DNA from: Collinsella sp. AF23-2
GTDB taxonomy: Bacteria; Actinomycetota; Coriobacteriia; Coriobacteriales; Coriobacteriaceae
Length of the DNA: 23,983 nt
Direction: 5' to 3'
Assembly (NCBI RefSeq): GCF_003459245.1
Contig: NZ_QRVG01000029.1
Coordinates: 1-23,983, forward strand
Positions 6,465 to 15,204 of this stretch are shown here, one piece after another; positions within the stretch are counted from its first letter, which is position 1; every line of letters begins with the position of its first letter. The notes below the pieces were generated by a model. That model saw nothing but the letters and a program-made list of their open reading frames with translations. It ran no database searches and had not been told where the DNA came from. The position numbers and the translations under genes are program-made.

Positions 6465-7639
6465 GCGGCACCTGCGATCGAGAGCAGCGTCTGGGCAAAC
6501 TCGTCCAGATCGTCCGGATTCACGCGGTCGTCAAAGGAAATGCGCAGTGCACCTAGTGCCTGCTCGCGACCAATGCCCATGGCGCTGAGCACATGGCTCG
6601 GGTCCATGCTGCCGCTCGAGCACGCCGAGCCGGCCGAAACCTCAAAGCCGGCGGCGTCGAGCTTGATGATGAGTTCCTCTGAGTCCATGCCGTCAATGTA
6701 GATCGATAACATGCCGGGCAGACGGTCGGCTTGCGCGTAGTCACCCATGGTGGCGTGAATGCGCGGATGGGCCGTAAGCGTGGCGTAGAGCTTGTCGGAA
6801 AGGGCTTGCAGCTTCGCGCGCTCCTGAGCCACATGGGGCGTCAGAGACGAGGCGGCAGCGGCAAAGGCGAGCTGCGTGCGCAGGTCTTGCGTGCCGGCAC
6901 GACGACCGGCCTCCTGTCCGCCGCCGAAGATGCGCGGGCGCAGCGGCGTGCGGCTCTTAAGGTAGAGTGCGCCAGATGCCACGGGACCGCCAATCTTGTG
7001 GGCTGCGACGGACATGGCGTCGACGCCCAGCTCGGTGACATCGAGTGGAATATGCAAGTAGCCCTGGATGGCATCGGTGTGGAACAGGGCACCTGCGGTG
7101 TGCGCAGCTGCGGCAAGCTCGCGGATGGGCTGCACCACGCCGGTTTCGTTGTTGGCGACCATAATGCTCACGAGCGCCACGTCGTCGCCTAGCAGCTCGA
7201 CAAGCGTGGCAGGCTCAACGTAGCCCGCGCGGCAGGGCTGCACCAGGTCGACGGTAAAGCCGGCGGCACGCAGCAGCGGCAGGTTGTCCAGAATCGAATC
7301 GTGCTCGATGGCCGAAACGATTACGCGACCGCGCTTGCGATCGCGCTGACGAGCGCCCTCGGCAAGACCGAGCAGCGCCAGCTGGTTGGCTTCGGTGCCG
7401 CCGTTGGTCAGTACAATCTCGGACGGGCGGACGTGCGCGCCAAAGCTGCGGGCGATCTCGCGACGTGCAACCTCCAGACGCGCGGCAGCCTTGCGGCCGA
7501 GCGAATGCAGCGAGTTGGGGTTGACGCCGGCAAGCTCGCTGTCGTCGTACTCGCGCTGCGCAAGGAGCGCCTCGGCGCGCATTGGCGTCGAGGCGGCATA
7601 GTCAAGATTCACGGGTATGCGGTTTTGACCTGCGGTCAT
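6461..7639 (-). CDS. Cysteine desulfurase (NifS/IscS class)
   Basis: PLP enzyme of 392 residues that removes sulfur from cysteine as a persulfide for Fe-S clusters or tRNA thiolation. Residues seen: LDYAASTP at the start, H113 in AIEHDS (stacks on PLP), D189 and Q192 in HTDAIQG, the PLP lysine K215 in AAHKIGG, and the persulfide cysteine C340 in SAGSACSSGS. The SACSSGS loop places it in the NifS/IscS class rather than SufS. No IscU scaffold or MnmA gene lies beside it, so the sulfur acceptor cannot be read from context. The gap to rpe upstream is 6 bases, and the NIF3 start overlaps its stop. Confidence 0.93.
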   Translation of the reverse strand: MTAGQNRIPVNLDYAASTPMRAEALLAQREYDDSELAGVNPNSLHSLGRKAAARLEVARREIARSFGAHVRPSEIVLTNGGTEANQLALLGLAEGARQRDRKRGRVIVSAIEHDSILDNLPLLRAAGFTVDLVQPCRAGYVEPATLVELLGDDVALVSIMVANNETGVVQPIRELAAAAHTAGALFHTDAIQGYLHIPLDVTELGVDAMSVAAHKIGGPVASGALYLKSRTPLRPRIFGGGQEAGRRAGTQDLRTQLAFAAAASSLTPHVAQERAKLQALSDKLYATLTAHPRIHATMGDYAQADRLPGMLSIYIDGMDSEELIIKLDAAGFEVSAGSACSSGSMDPSHVLSAMGIGREQALGALRISFDDRVNPDDLDEFAQTLLSIAGAA

Positions 7640-7645
7640 AAGGGT

Positions 7646-8317
7646 TTATGCCTCCTGTGCGGCCTCGTTGCCCAGCTTCTGCAGCAGCGCAACCTCGGCA
7701 GCGGGATCTTCGGACTTAAATACGGCGGAGCCGGCCACGAGCACGTTGGCGCCGGCCTTGACGACCTCGGCGATGTTCTTGGAAGAGATACCGCCGTCGA
7801 CCTCGATCAGGGGCGACACGCCGTGGCGCTCGCACATGGCCTTGAGCTCGTGAAGCTTTGCGATGGTGCCCGGGATAAAGCTCTGGCCGCCAAAGCCCGG
7901 GTTCACGCTCATGAGCAGTACCATATCGACGACGTCGATGATGCTCTCGAGCACGCACACGGGGGTGGCGGGGTTGAGCACCACGCCGGCCTTGACGCCG
8001 CGCTGCTGCAGATGCGTGAGCGTGCGGTGCAGGTGCGTGGAAGCCTCGTAGTGCACGGTGATCATGTCGGCACCGGCGTCGGCGTACCAATCGACCGTCT
8101 CGTCGGGGTTCGTCACCATGAGGTGCGCGTCGACCGGTACATCGGTGGAGCGCTTGACGGCCTTAAGGATGTCAACGCCAAAGGTGAGGTTGCCGGTAAA
8201 GTGACCGTCCATAACGTCGAAGTGCACGTAGTCGGCACCGGCGATCTTGTCGAGTTCGCCCTTGAGGTTGGCCATGTCGGCCGAAAGGACAGACGGAGCG
8301 ATTTTGATGGAACCCAT
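7646..8317 (-). CDS. rpe: Ribulose-phosphate 3-epimerase
   Basis: TIM-barrel protein of 223 residues, full length. It interconverts ribulose 5-phosphate and xylulose 5-phosphate in the pentose phosphate pathway. The sequence has IAPSVLSADMANL at the N-terminus, the metal and catalytic residues H32 and D34 in VHFDVMDG, H65 in DAHLMV, D174 in EVDGG, and the phosphate-binding end VAGSAVF. The start has an AAAGG site about 10 bases upstream and lies 18 bases after gpsA. It is part of the housekeeping operon. Confidence 0.96.
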   Translation of the reverse strand: MGSIKIAPSVLSADMANLKGELDKIAGADYVHFDVMDGHFTGNLTFGVDILKAVKRSTDVPVDAHLMVTNPDETVDWYADAGADMITVHYEASTHLHRTLTHLQQRGVKAGVVLNPATPVCVLESIIDVVDMVLLMSVNPGFGGQSFIPGTIAKLHELKAMCERHGVSPLIEVDGGISSKNIAEVVKAGANVLVAGSAVFKSEDPAAEVALLQKLGNEAAQEA

Positions 8318-8335
8318 GGTAGAAGCCTTTCTGCG

Positions 8336-9343
8336 CTAGTCGGTGAGTCCGTAGAACTCTTGAGAAGGGACGCGATCTGTGAGAATCTCGAGCGCCCTAT
8401 CCAAAGTAACACCGTTGTAGAGCGTTTGCTCCACGGCAAAGGTGAGCGGAATGTCTACGCCCAGTGAACGGGCAAGCTCACTGACGCTGCGGGCCGCGAC
8501 GGCGCCCTCGACCACCATATGCGTACGTGCCTGGTACTCGTCGAGCGAGATGCCGTGGGCAAACTCGTAGCCAAAGGTGCGGTTGCGCGAATGCTCGGAG
8601 GTGCAGGTGGCAATGAGGTCACCCATGCCGGCAAGACCCATGCAGGTCATGGCTTGACCGCCGCGGGCGTGCACCAGACGGCTGATCTCGGCCAGGCCGC
8701 GCGTCATGATAAGGGCAAGCGTGTTGTCGCCCGCACCAGAACCGGCGGAAATGCCGCACACGATGGCGATGACATTTTTCATGGCGCCGCAAACCTCGAC
8801 GCCGGTCATGTCCTGCGACAGGTAGATGCGGAAGGCCGTGGATAGGAGCAGGTCCTTAAAGGTCTCCCCTACCTGTGGATCATTGCTGGCGATGACGGCG
8901 GCAGAAAGCCCGCCGCGGCAGATCTCCTCGGCATGGTTGGGGCCCGAGAGCGCCGCGACACGCGACTCGTTGCCGATCTCACTGGCGATTACCTCACTCA
9001 TAAGCAGGCCGGATTCGGGCTCAATACCCTTGGTGAGGCAGAGTGCCGGGGTGTCGGCGGCGATGAAGGGTGCTGCCTGATGGCATACGCTGCGCAGGTG
9101 CGTGGAGGGCACGGCAAAGATGATGGCCTCGGCGCCGTCGAGCGCCTGCGACAGGTCCGTGGCGGCGACAACGTTGCCGGGCAGCTCGTAGTCCACCAGA
9201 TACCGGGGATTGCGGTGCTCGGCATTGATGCCGGTGGCCGTCTGCTCGCTATGGGCCCACATGGTCACGCGCTCGGCTCGCTCGGCGGCGAGGCCGGCGA
9301 CGGCGGTTCCCCAGGAGCCGGAGCCAATCAGCGCAACATTCAT
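8336..9343 (-). CDS. gpsA: Glycerol-3-phosphate dehydrogenase [NAD(P)+]
   Basis: Protein of 335 residues, standard for GpsA. It reduces dihydroxyacetone phosphate to sn-glycerol 3-phosphate, the backbone for phospholipids. The dinucleotide motif GSGSWGTA is at 7-14, KGIEPESG follows near 105, the catalytic lysine is K189 in GAMKNVIAI, and GLAGMGDL is present in the C-terminal helical domain. TAGGAGAG precedes the start. It lies just downstream of plsY, whose product uses glycerol 3-phosphate, so the two consecutive steps are encoded together. Confidence 0.97.
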   Translation of the reverse strand: MNVALIGSGSWGTAVAGLAAERAERVTMWAHSEQTATGINAEHRNPRYLVDYELPGNVVAATDLSQALDGAEAIIFAVPSTHLRSVCHQAAPFIAADTPALCLTKGIEPESGLLMSEVIASEIGNESRVAALSGPNHAEEICRGGLSAAVIASNDPQVGETFKDLLLSTAFRIYLSQDMTGVEVCGAMKNVIAIVCGISAGSGAGDNTLALIMTRGLAEISRLVHARGGQAMTCMGLAGMGDLIATCTSEHSRNRTFGYEFAHGISLDEYQARTHMVVEGAVAARSVSELARSLGVDIPLTFAVEQTLYNGVTLDRALEILTDRVPSQEFYGLTD

Positions 9344-9352
9344 GACTCTCTC

Positions 9353-10036
9353 CTACTTATCGTCGGGCTCGGTGACGCGCTTGGTAAACGAGAGCTTGGA
9401 CTCCTTACCGGCCATGAGCTTTTGGATATTCGAGCGATGGGCCCACACCACGGTGATGCCGATCATCGCCATGCAGAACTTGAGGCCCAGGCTGCTGTAC
9501 GGAAAGACCGCGCAAGCAGCGATAGGAAGTCCGATGGCCGCGGCAAGCGAACCCACTGACACATACTTGGTGATGGCGACGGCTACGATAAACATGCCCA
9601 GCAGCGACAGGCCAATAGGCCAGTACCAGGCGAGGATGACACCCAGACCAACTGCGATACCCTTGCCGCCGTGGAAGTTGAGATAGGGCGAGAAGATATG
9701 GCCCCACACGGCTGCCAGGCAAATGACACCGAGCATCCAGTCGCCGGGGGCTCCGGGCGCCATGATGTTCGGCGGAAATCCATAGCCCACGCTCGCGATG
9801 AACGGACGGGCGATGACAACGCAGATGGCGCCCTTAAGGCAGTCGAGCAGCAGCGTGAGCGCGGCCACCTTGGGGCCGGCTACGCGCAGGGCGTTGGTGG
9901 TGCCGATGTTACCGGAGCCCGCCTTGCGAATGTCGGTGTGGTTAAACACGCGGCCCAAGATCAGGCCAAACGGAATCGCTCCGATAAAGAACGAGACCAC
10001 GGCGCAGATGGCGGTCAGCAGAATCGGATTATGCAT
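9353..10036 (-). CDS. plsY: Acyl-phosphate:glycerol-3-phosphate acyltransferase
   Basis: Membrane protein of 227 residues with about five to seven hydrophobic helices. It transfers the acyl group of acyl-phosphate to glycerol 3-phosphate to give lysophosphatidic acid. Family motifs are seen in order: GSGNIGTTNALR after the first helix, HIFSPYLNFHGGKGIAVGLG in the middle, and WAHRSNIQKLMAGKE near the C-terminus. The ATG at 10036 is chosen because the product then begins directly at the first helix and AAGGAG lies upstream; it overlaps the last 8 bases of der. The longer upstream frame only reads through der. Confidence 0.96.
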   Translation of the reverse strand: MHNPILLTAICAVVSFFIGAIPFGLILGRVFNHTDIRKAGSGNIGTTNALRVAGPKVAALTLLLDCLKGAICVVIARPFIASVGYGFPPNIMAPGAPGDWMLGVICLAAVWGHIFSPYLNFHGGKGIAVGLGVILAWYWPIGLSLLGMFIVAVAITKYVSVGSLAAAIGLPIAACAVFPYSSLGLKFCMAMIGITVVWAHRSNIQKLMAGKESKLSFTKRVTEPDDK

Positions 10037-11363
10037 CCTTTTGCTCCTTCTTCCTAAAGAAGAGTCGAATGGGCGTGCCGGCAAAGTCGAAGGTCGAGCG
10101 CATGCGGTTCTCCACGTAGCGCTGGTAGGTGTCGTTGACCAGGTCACTGTGGTTGACGAAGAACGTGAACGTCGGCGGGTTGACGCCCGTCTGGGTCACG
10201 TAGTGCATGCGCAGGCGGCGCTTGCCGTCCACCACGGTATGACCGAACTCGCGCAGGTCGGTGAGGAACGCGTTGAGGCGCGAGGTGCTAATCTTCTGCG
10301 AGCGCGTCTTTTCGGCGGCGTCTACCATCGCCCAGATCTTCTCGACGCTGCGGCCGGTGAGAGCAGAGATGCGCAGGTACTGGGCCCAGGGAGCCATGAC
10401 GCCCAGACGGCGGTCGATGGTCTCCATGCAGGCCTCGCGCTTACGGTCGTCGTCGAGCAGATCCCACTTGTTGAGCAGCACAACGATGGCGCAGCCGCGC
10501 TCGATGGCAAGACCCATGACCTTCTGGTCCTGCTCGGTAACGCCCACGGAGGCGTCGACGACGAGCAGCGCCACGTCGGCGCGGTCGATGGCGCGCAGGC
10601 CGCGGACCATGGAGTAGTACTCGATGTTCTCGTACACGGTGCTCTTCTTGCGAATGCCCGCGGTGTCGACCATGCGGTAGTGCTTGCCGTTACGCTCGAC
10701 GACAGTGTCGATGGCGTCGCGCGTCGTGCCGGCAATGTTGGACACGATAGAACGGTCGGCGCCCAGGATGCGGTTGAACAGCGACGACTTGCCGGCGTTG
10801 GGGCGGCCGATGATGGCCACGTTCAGCGCGTCGGGGAACTCATCGGCGACCTCGTCTTCTTCCTCGGGAAGCAGGGCCACGATATCGTCGAGCAGGTCGC
10901 CCGTGCCATGGCCATGCAGGGCCGAGAGCGGCGTGGGCTCGCCGATACCGAGCGAATAGAACTCCCAGATGCTGTCGTTTTCGCGATCGGGGTTGTCGAG
11001 CTTGTTCACCAGCAGAAAGACCGGCTTGTCGCAGCGCTTGAGCATGCGGGCGACCGACTCGTCCTCTTCGGTGACGCCGGTGCGGCCATCGACTACAAAC
11101 AGGATGACTGCGGCTTCCTCGGCGGCGGCGAGCGCCTGGTCGCGGATGGACGTGGCAAAGACGTCGTCGCTCTTGAGCGGCTCGATACCGCCCGTGTCGA
11201 CGATGGTGAACTCGCGGCCGTTCCAATCGGCCGTGTGATACGAGCGGTCGCGCGTGACGCCGCGAGACTCGTGGACGACGGCGTCCGAGGTCTGGGCCAG
11301 GCGGTTAACGAGCGTGGATTTGCCCACGTTGGGGCGTCCGACGACGGCGACGATAGGTTTCAT
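10029..11363 (-). CDS. der: Ribosome-associated GTPase Der (EngA)
   Basis: Protein of 444 residues with two tandem GTPase domains and a C-terminal KH-like domain, the signature of Der, needed for 50S ribosomal subunit assembly. Domain 1 has GRPNVGKS (9-16), GVTRD, DTGGIE and NKLD. Domain 2 (from about 180) has GRPNAGKSS, GTTRDAID, DTAGIR and NKWD. The KH-like domain covers roughly the last 100 residues, rich in basic residues to the end. The ATG at 11363 has AAAGGAG upstream. Upstream in-frame codons read into the DUF512 end and are not used. Its end overlaps the plsY start. Confidence 0.97.
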   Translation of the reverse strand: MKPIVAVVGRPNVGKSTLVNRLAQTSDAVVHESRGVTRDRSYHTADWNGREFTIVDTGGIEPLKSDDVFATSIRDQALAAAEEAAVILFVVDGRTGVTEEDESVARMLKRCDKPVFLLVNKLDNPDRENDSIWEFYSLGIGEPTPLSALHGHGTGDLLDDIVALLPEEEDEVADEFPDALNVAIIGRPNAGKSSLFNRILGADRSIVSNIAGTTRDAIDTVVERNGKHYRMVDTAGIRKKSTVYENIEYYSMVRGLRAIDRADVALLVVDASVGVTEQDQKVMGLAIERGCAIVVLLNKWDLLDDDRKREACMETIDRRLGVMAPWAQYLRISALTGRSVEKIWAMVDAAEKTRSQKISTSRLNAFLTDLREFGHTVVDGKRRLRMHYVTQTGVNPPTFTFFVNHSDLVNDTYQRYVENRMRSTFDFAGTPIRLFFRKKEQKDA

Positions 11364-11373
11364 CTGCTCTCCT

Positions 11374-12816
11374 TTAATGGGTAGGTTCAGTGGAAGTGTT
11401 AGAGTCGGCAGGCACAATGCCAAGGATATGCTCCAGGGTATCGAGCAGCTCATGCGGCATGGTTGACACCACATGAACCTCGGCGCCGCGACTGGTAAGG
11501 CTTGCGAGTAAATCGTCACGATGATACTCGTCAAGCGTCATGCCGTCAGCGTTGAACATGAGCTTAGGCACAAAGAGCATAACCCCCGACAGATCTTGGG
11601 GCAGCTGCTCCAAGATGTCACACGCGACGATGAGGCCGGTCACGTCCACGTTGCCGCCAAAGTAGCGGTTCTTGATGGCCGTGACAGTGCCGGCGAGTCC
11701 CTGGGGCGACTCCACAAAGCGGGCCACCGTGTCGCGTGCGCTGGCGCCCGAGAGGCACAGCAGATGCTGGCTGCGGGCGGCGATGGCCTCGCGGACGCGG
11801 GCCAGACGCTCGGTATAGGCGGCAAGCACGTCGTCGGTCTCGTCTAGATACGAGCGGATCATGCCGATGCCGTCGTAGTACTGCGGGTAACCGTCGTAAA
11901 AGTCTGCCTCTGGAGGATCGATGCCGGCGTCCAGATAGAACTCGTCGCTCATCTGGAAGGTGTGGCGGCCAAAGCGCTCATAGGCGCGGTCCTGGAACGG
12001 TCGGATCATGGCAATGGTCTCGCGCGCCAGTTCAGGCTTGTCGCTGTATGACCAGCTAAAGCGGTTTTGGTGTTTGGTAAAACCGAGCGGCACAATGCCC
12101 AGGCTTGTGATTTGCTCGTGCTCCTCGCAAAAGCGCAGGGTCTTTTCCAGCTCCTCGCCGTCGTTCATGCCGGGGCACAACACGATCTGCGCGTGAATCT
12201 CGATGCCGGCGGCCATGATGGTCTCGAGTACGTCCATGCCTCGCTGGGCGTTACGGCCCATCATACGACGGCGGACGTCGGGGCTCACAGCGTGGACCGA
12301 CACGTTCATGGGACTCATGTTGCGCTGGATGACGTTTTGCACGTCCTCGTCGGTGAGGTTCGTAAGCGTGACAAAGTTGCCTTGCAAAAAGCTTAGGCGA
12401 TAGTCGTCGTCGCGAATATAGAGCGTGGAGCGGCCGCCCTTGGGGAGCATGGTCATAAAGCAGAACACGCAGGCGTTGACGCAGGTACGCATGCCGTCGA
12501 AGATGGGGCCATCGAACTCCAAACCCCAATCCTCGCCGGGAAAGCGGTCGAGCTCGACGGGGGTGACGGTGCCGTCGCGCGGGTCGAAAACCTCGAGGTC
12601 GACGGTATCATCGTCGGCCTCCCAGAGCCACACGATCATGTCGGTGAGCGCCTCACCGTTGACCGTGAGCACGCGCATGCCCGGCTCGATACCCACATCC
12701 CACGCGGGCGATTCGGGACGCACGTTCTTTACGAGCGCGCCCTCACCCGGCTCGGGGTCGCGGCTGCGCCCGTAATCGGCCACCTCGGCGGCGTATGCGG
12801 GTACGGTCTGGTCCAT
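11374..12816 (-). CDS. DUF512 radical-SAM-like protein with N-terminal PDZ-type domain
   Basis: Protein of 480 residues. Residues about 27-90 look like a PDZ domain (ALVKNVRPESPAWDVGIEPG). A radical-SAM-type iron-sulfur site follows at C112-x3-C116-x2-C119. The C-terminal part is the DUF512 region, about the last 200 residues (QMSDEFYLDAG, then PPEADFYDGYPQY). Similar proteins are widespread in cyanobacteria, Clostridia and Actinobacteria, often next to der; their substrate is unknown. It lies 2 bases after ispH and 10 bases before der. The ATG at 12816 is chosen because the upstream extension only overlaps ispH. A role in ribosome or GTPase-linked modification is a guess from location only. 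Confidence 0.9.
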   Translation of the reverse strand: MDQTVPAYAAEVADYGRSRDPEPGEGALVKNVRPESPAWDVGIEPGMRVLTVNGEALTDMIVWLWEADDDTVDLEVFDPRDGTVTPVELDRFPGEDWGLEFDGPIFDGMRTCVNACVFCFMTMLPKGGRSTLYIRDDDYRLSFLQGNFVTLTNLTDEDVQNVIQRNMSPMNVSVHAVSPDVRRRMMGRNAQRGMDVLETIMAAGIEIHAQIVLCPGMNDGEELEKTLRFCEEHEQITSLGIVPLGFTKHQNRFSWSYSDKPELARETIAMIRPFQDRAYERFGRHTFQMSDEFYLDAGIDPPEADFYDGYPQYYDGIGMIRSYLDETDDVLAAYTERLARVREAIAARSQHLLCLSGASARDTVARFVESPQGLAGTVTAIKNRYFGGNVDVTGLIVACDILEQLPQDLSGVMLFVPKLMFNADGMTLDEYHRDDLLASLTSRGAEVHVVSTMPHELLDTLEHILGIVPADSNTSTEPTH

Positions 12817-12818
12817 GG

Positions 12819-13718
12819 TTAGCGGCAAAGCTCCTTGATGCGCTCGACGGCGCGCTCGATGTGTTCTTGCGGGGTGGAGGCTCCGGCGGTGATGCCGATG
12901 TGGTGAGCGTCGGTAAACCACGCGGCTTGGAGCTCAGAAGCTTTCTCGATGTGATACGTGCGCTCGCAGGCGTCTGCGCAAATCTGCGCCAGGCGGCGGG
13001 TGTTGCCCGAGTTCTTGCCGCCCACGATGACCATGCAGTCGCAGCGGTTGGCAAGTGTGGCTGCTGCCTGTTGACGCTCACTCGTGGCGGCGCAGATGGT
13101 GTTGATCACGCGCAGCTCCTGCACGCGCGGGGTGATAGCAGCCACGACCTCGGCCAAGTTCTGCGCAGTCTGGGTGGTCTGCACAACCAAGCCCACTTTA
13201 CCCTTGAGCGACAGCGCGTCCGCATCGGCAGCGCAGCTCACGACCTGCGCGTCATCGCCGGCGTGGCCCAGGATGCCCTCGACTTCGGGGTGGCCCGGCT
13301 CGCCCACGACGATCACGCGGTAGCCCTCGCGCACCAGGCGCTCGGCCGCCACGTGGACCTTCTTCACGTAGGGGCAGGTGGCGTCGACGACGTTAAGGCC
13401 ACGCTCGCGAGCGGCATCAATGACCTGCGGCACCACGCCGTGGGCGCGGATGATCACAGTGCCCGACGTGGCGTCGTCCAAGGTGTCGGCCAGACCGACG
13501 CCTGCCTCGGCGAGCTCGCGTACCACGATCGGGTTATGGATGAGCGGACCCAAGGTATGGACCTGAGTGCACTCCCCTGCCTGCGGCGCAGCGGCCAGCG
13601 CCATATCGAGCGCACGCTGTACGCCGTAGCAGGTGCCGGCGTGGGCAGCGATTTCGATAGTGGGGGCGTCTGCCTTGCCGGGCACAGCCTCGGCGGTGTT
13701 CATGACTTCCTCGTCCAT
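12819..13718 (-). CDS. ispH: 4-hydroxy-3-methylbut-2-enyl diphosphate reductase
   Basis: Protein of 299 residues from the ATG at 13718. It performs the last step of the MEP isoprenoid pathway, reducing HMBPP to IPP and DMAPP at an iron-sulfur cluster. The three cluster cysteines are C30 (AGTCYGV), C115 (DATCPYV) and C209 (NTICAAT). Substrate residues H61, H93 and H143 and the catalytic E145 (GHPEVEG) are all present. Two starts are possible: ATG 13718, 2 bases after the plsC stop, or ATG 13703, which has GAGG 5 bases upstream; the extra five residues are not conserved in the family. The order cmk-plsC-ispH is common in Gram-positives. Confidence 0.96.
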   Translation of the reverse strand: MDEEVMNTAEAVPGKADAPTIEIAAHAGTCYGVQRALDMALAAAPQAGECTQVHTLGPLIHNPIVVRELAEAGVGLADTLDDATSGTVIIRAHGVVPQVIDAARERGLNVVDATCPYVKKVHVAAERLVREGYRVIVVGEPGHPEVEGILGHAGDDAQVVSCAADADALSLKGKVGLVVQTTQTAQNLAEVVAAITPRVQELRVINTICAATSERQQAAATLANRCDCMVIVGGKNSGNTRRLAQICADACERTYHIEKASELQAAWFTDAHHIGITAGASTPQEHIERAVERIKELCR

Positions 13719-13720
13719 GG

Positions 13721-14449
13721 CTAGAACCTGCCCGGGTGCTCGGCGCACAGGTCATCACGCATGGCGTAGACGCGACTCATGGCTTCGGACTCAAACCAGG
13801 CTAGGCGCTCCTTGCGCTTGAGCTCGACAGGCGCGTCGGAAAGCGAAATTAACTTGCCGGCGCGGATCCAGCACTTTTTGGGGCGCATGATCTTTTTGCC
13901 CGCAGGCGTAATATCGGACCAGCCGCAGATGGCGAGCGGGTTGACGGGTGCCTTACCCATCTGGGCGATGAGCGCAAAGCCGCCGTGGACTTCGGGCTTG
14001 ATCTCGCGCGAGCGGATGCGCGTACCCTCGGGGAAGATCAGGACGTCCTCACCGCGCTGCAGCGCATGCTGGGCGGCACGCAGGCACTTCATGTCGGCGG
14101 TGCCGCGCTCGACGGGAATGCCGCCCACGCGGCTAAAGGCCCAGCGCACGATCTTGCTCTTCGCAAACTCGGACTTAAAAATGGGGCGAATGCGGCGGCC
14201 GCCAAAGAACAGCGCCGTCTCCACAGCTAGGAGCTCGGCCATCGATGTGTGGTTGCAGATGACCACGCTGCCGCGGCCTTCCTGGCGCTCAAACAGCAGG
14301 TCGCTGTCCTCGACCTTCCAACGCCACATGAGCTTGGAGAAGACCCACAGGATGCCCATGACCACGGCGACGGTGCCGCGGATGAGCGCCGGGAACTCGG
14401 CGTAGGGGGCGTTGTAGTAATCCTCGGGCGTCTGCTTAAACAGGCGCAT
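13721..14449 (-). CDS. plsC: 1-acyl-sn-glycerol-3-phosphate acyltransferase family protein
   Basis: Protein of 242 residues with a hydrophobic N-terminal segment at about 22-42, so it is membrane-associated. It would add the second acyl chain to lysophosphatidic acid. Motif I is N66-H67-T-S-M-A-E72: the catalytic histidine is present, but the fourth-after residue is Glu where the family rule H-x4-D has Asp. Motif II is GGIPVERG (109-116) and motif III is FPEGTR (139-144). Together with PlsY and GpsA in the same operon it supplies the phosphatidic acid route. It lies 3 bases after cmk and 2 bases before ispH. A related acyltransferase with another acceptor is the alternative. Confidence 0.88.
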   Translation of the reverse strand: MRLFKQTPEDYYNAPYAEFPALIRGTVAVVMGILWVFSKLMWRWKVEDSDLLFERQEGRGSVVICNHTSMAELLAVETALFFGGRRIRPIFKSEFAKSKIVRWAFSRVGGIPVERGTADMKCLRAAQHALQRGEDVLIFPEGTRIRSREIKPEVHGGFALIAQMGKAPVNPLAICGWSDITPAGKKIMRPKKCWIRAGKLISLSDAPVELKRKERLAWFESEAMSRVYAMRDDLCAEHPGRF

Positions 14450-14452
14450 GGG

Positions 14453-15139
14453 CTACCTCCTTTGGTTGATGAGGTCCTCGATGATCGAGACGACCTCGTC
14501 GATGGTGTGGGCGGTGGAGTCGACATGTACCGCGTCCTCGGCGGGAACGAGCGGCGCGACCTCGCGGCTGCTGTCGAGCTTATCGCGCTGCTTGAGGGCG
14601 TCGAGGGTCTCGTCGACCTCGGCCTCAAGCTGCTCTTCGGTGAGCGGCTGGGCGTCGTTTTGGTGGCGCTGCAGCACACGGCGACGGGCACGCTCGCGCG
14701 GGTCGGCGGTCAGGAAGACCTTGACCTGTGCGTTGGGGAACACGACGGTTCCGATGTCGCGACCCTCGGCGACGATATCGCGGTCCTCGGCGGCGCGGCG
14801 CTGGTGGATGAGCATGGCGGCGCGCACGCCCGGGTAGGCCGAGACCTTGGACACGTTGGCGTCGACCTGCGGGGTGCGAATGGCGGCCGATGCGTCCTTG
14901 CCGTCGATGGTCAGGCGCGTGTCCTCGCCGGTGCCGTTGGTAAAGCGGATCTCGATTTGCTCGGCGAGGGTGTCAATGGCCGCCTCGTCGTCCAGGTCGA
15001 TGCCGCGGTCGAGCGCGGCGAAGGTGACGGCGCGATACATGGCGCCCGTGTCGAGCTTGTTAAAGCCCAGCTGGCGGGCAATCTCCTTGGCGATGGTGGA
15101 CTTGCCGGAACCGGCGGGGCCGTCGATGGCGACGATCAT
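14453..15139 (-). CDS. cmk: Cytidylate kinase
   Basis: Protein of 228 residues, standard for bacterial CMP kinase; it phosphorylates CMP and dCMP for nucleotide recycling. The P-loop GPAGSGKST is at 7-15, followed by LDTGAMYRAVT, the insert typical of the bacterial long form (about 65-100), RDIGTVVFPNAQVKVFL, and the lid with RARRR. The start has AAAGGAAG upstream. A 65-base gap separates it from the pseudouridine synthase gene; I see no terminator there, so co-transcription is likely. Confidence 0.96.
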   Translation of the reverse strand: MIVAIDGPAGSGKSTIAKEIARQLGFNKLDTGAMYRAVTFAALDRGIDLDDEAAIDTLAEQIEIRFTNGTGEDTRLTIDGKDASAAIRTPQVDANVSKVSAYPGVRAAMLIHQRRAAEDRDIVAEGRDIGTVVFPNAQVKVFLTADPRERARRRVLQRHQNDAQPLTEEQLEAEVDETLDALKQRDKLDSSREVAPLVPAEDAVHVDSTAHTIDEVVSIIEDLINQRR

Positions 15140-15204
15140 GCAATGCTTCCTTTCGGTGGTTGACGTGCTGGTATGGGACGCGGGCGCTGGGGCTTTGCGA
15201 TTGC

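Noticed and set aside
7301..8467. 388-codon plus-strand frame opposite rpe and the cysteine desulfurase
   Set aside because: It is a shadow frame with no recognisable domain, covering conserved minus-strand genes.
9798..11384. 528-codon plus-strand frame opposite der and plsY
   Set aside because: It is a shadow frame; the minus strand has full-length Der and PlsY with intact motifs.
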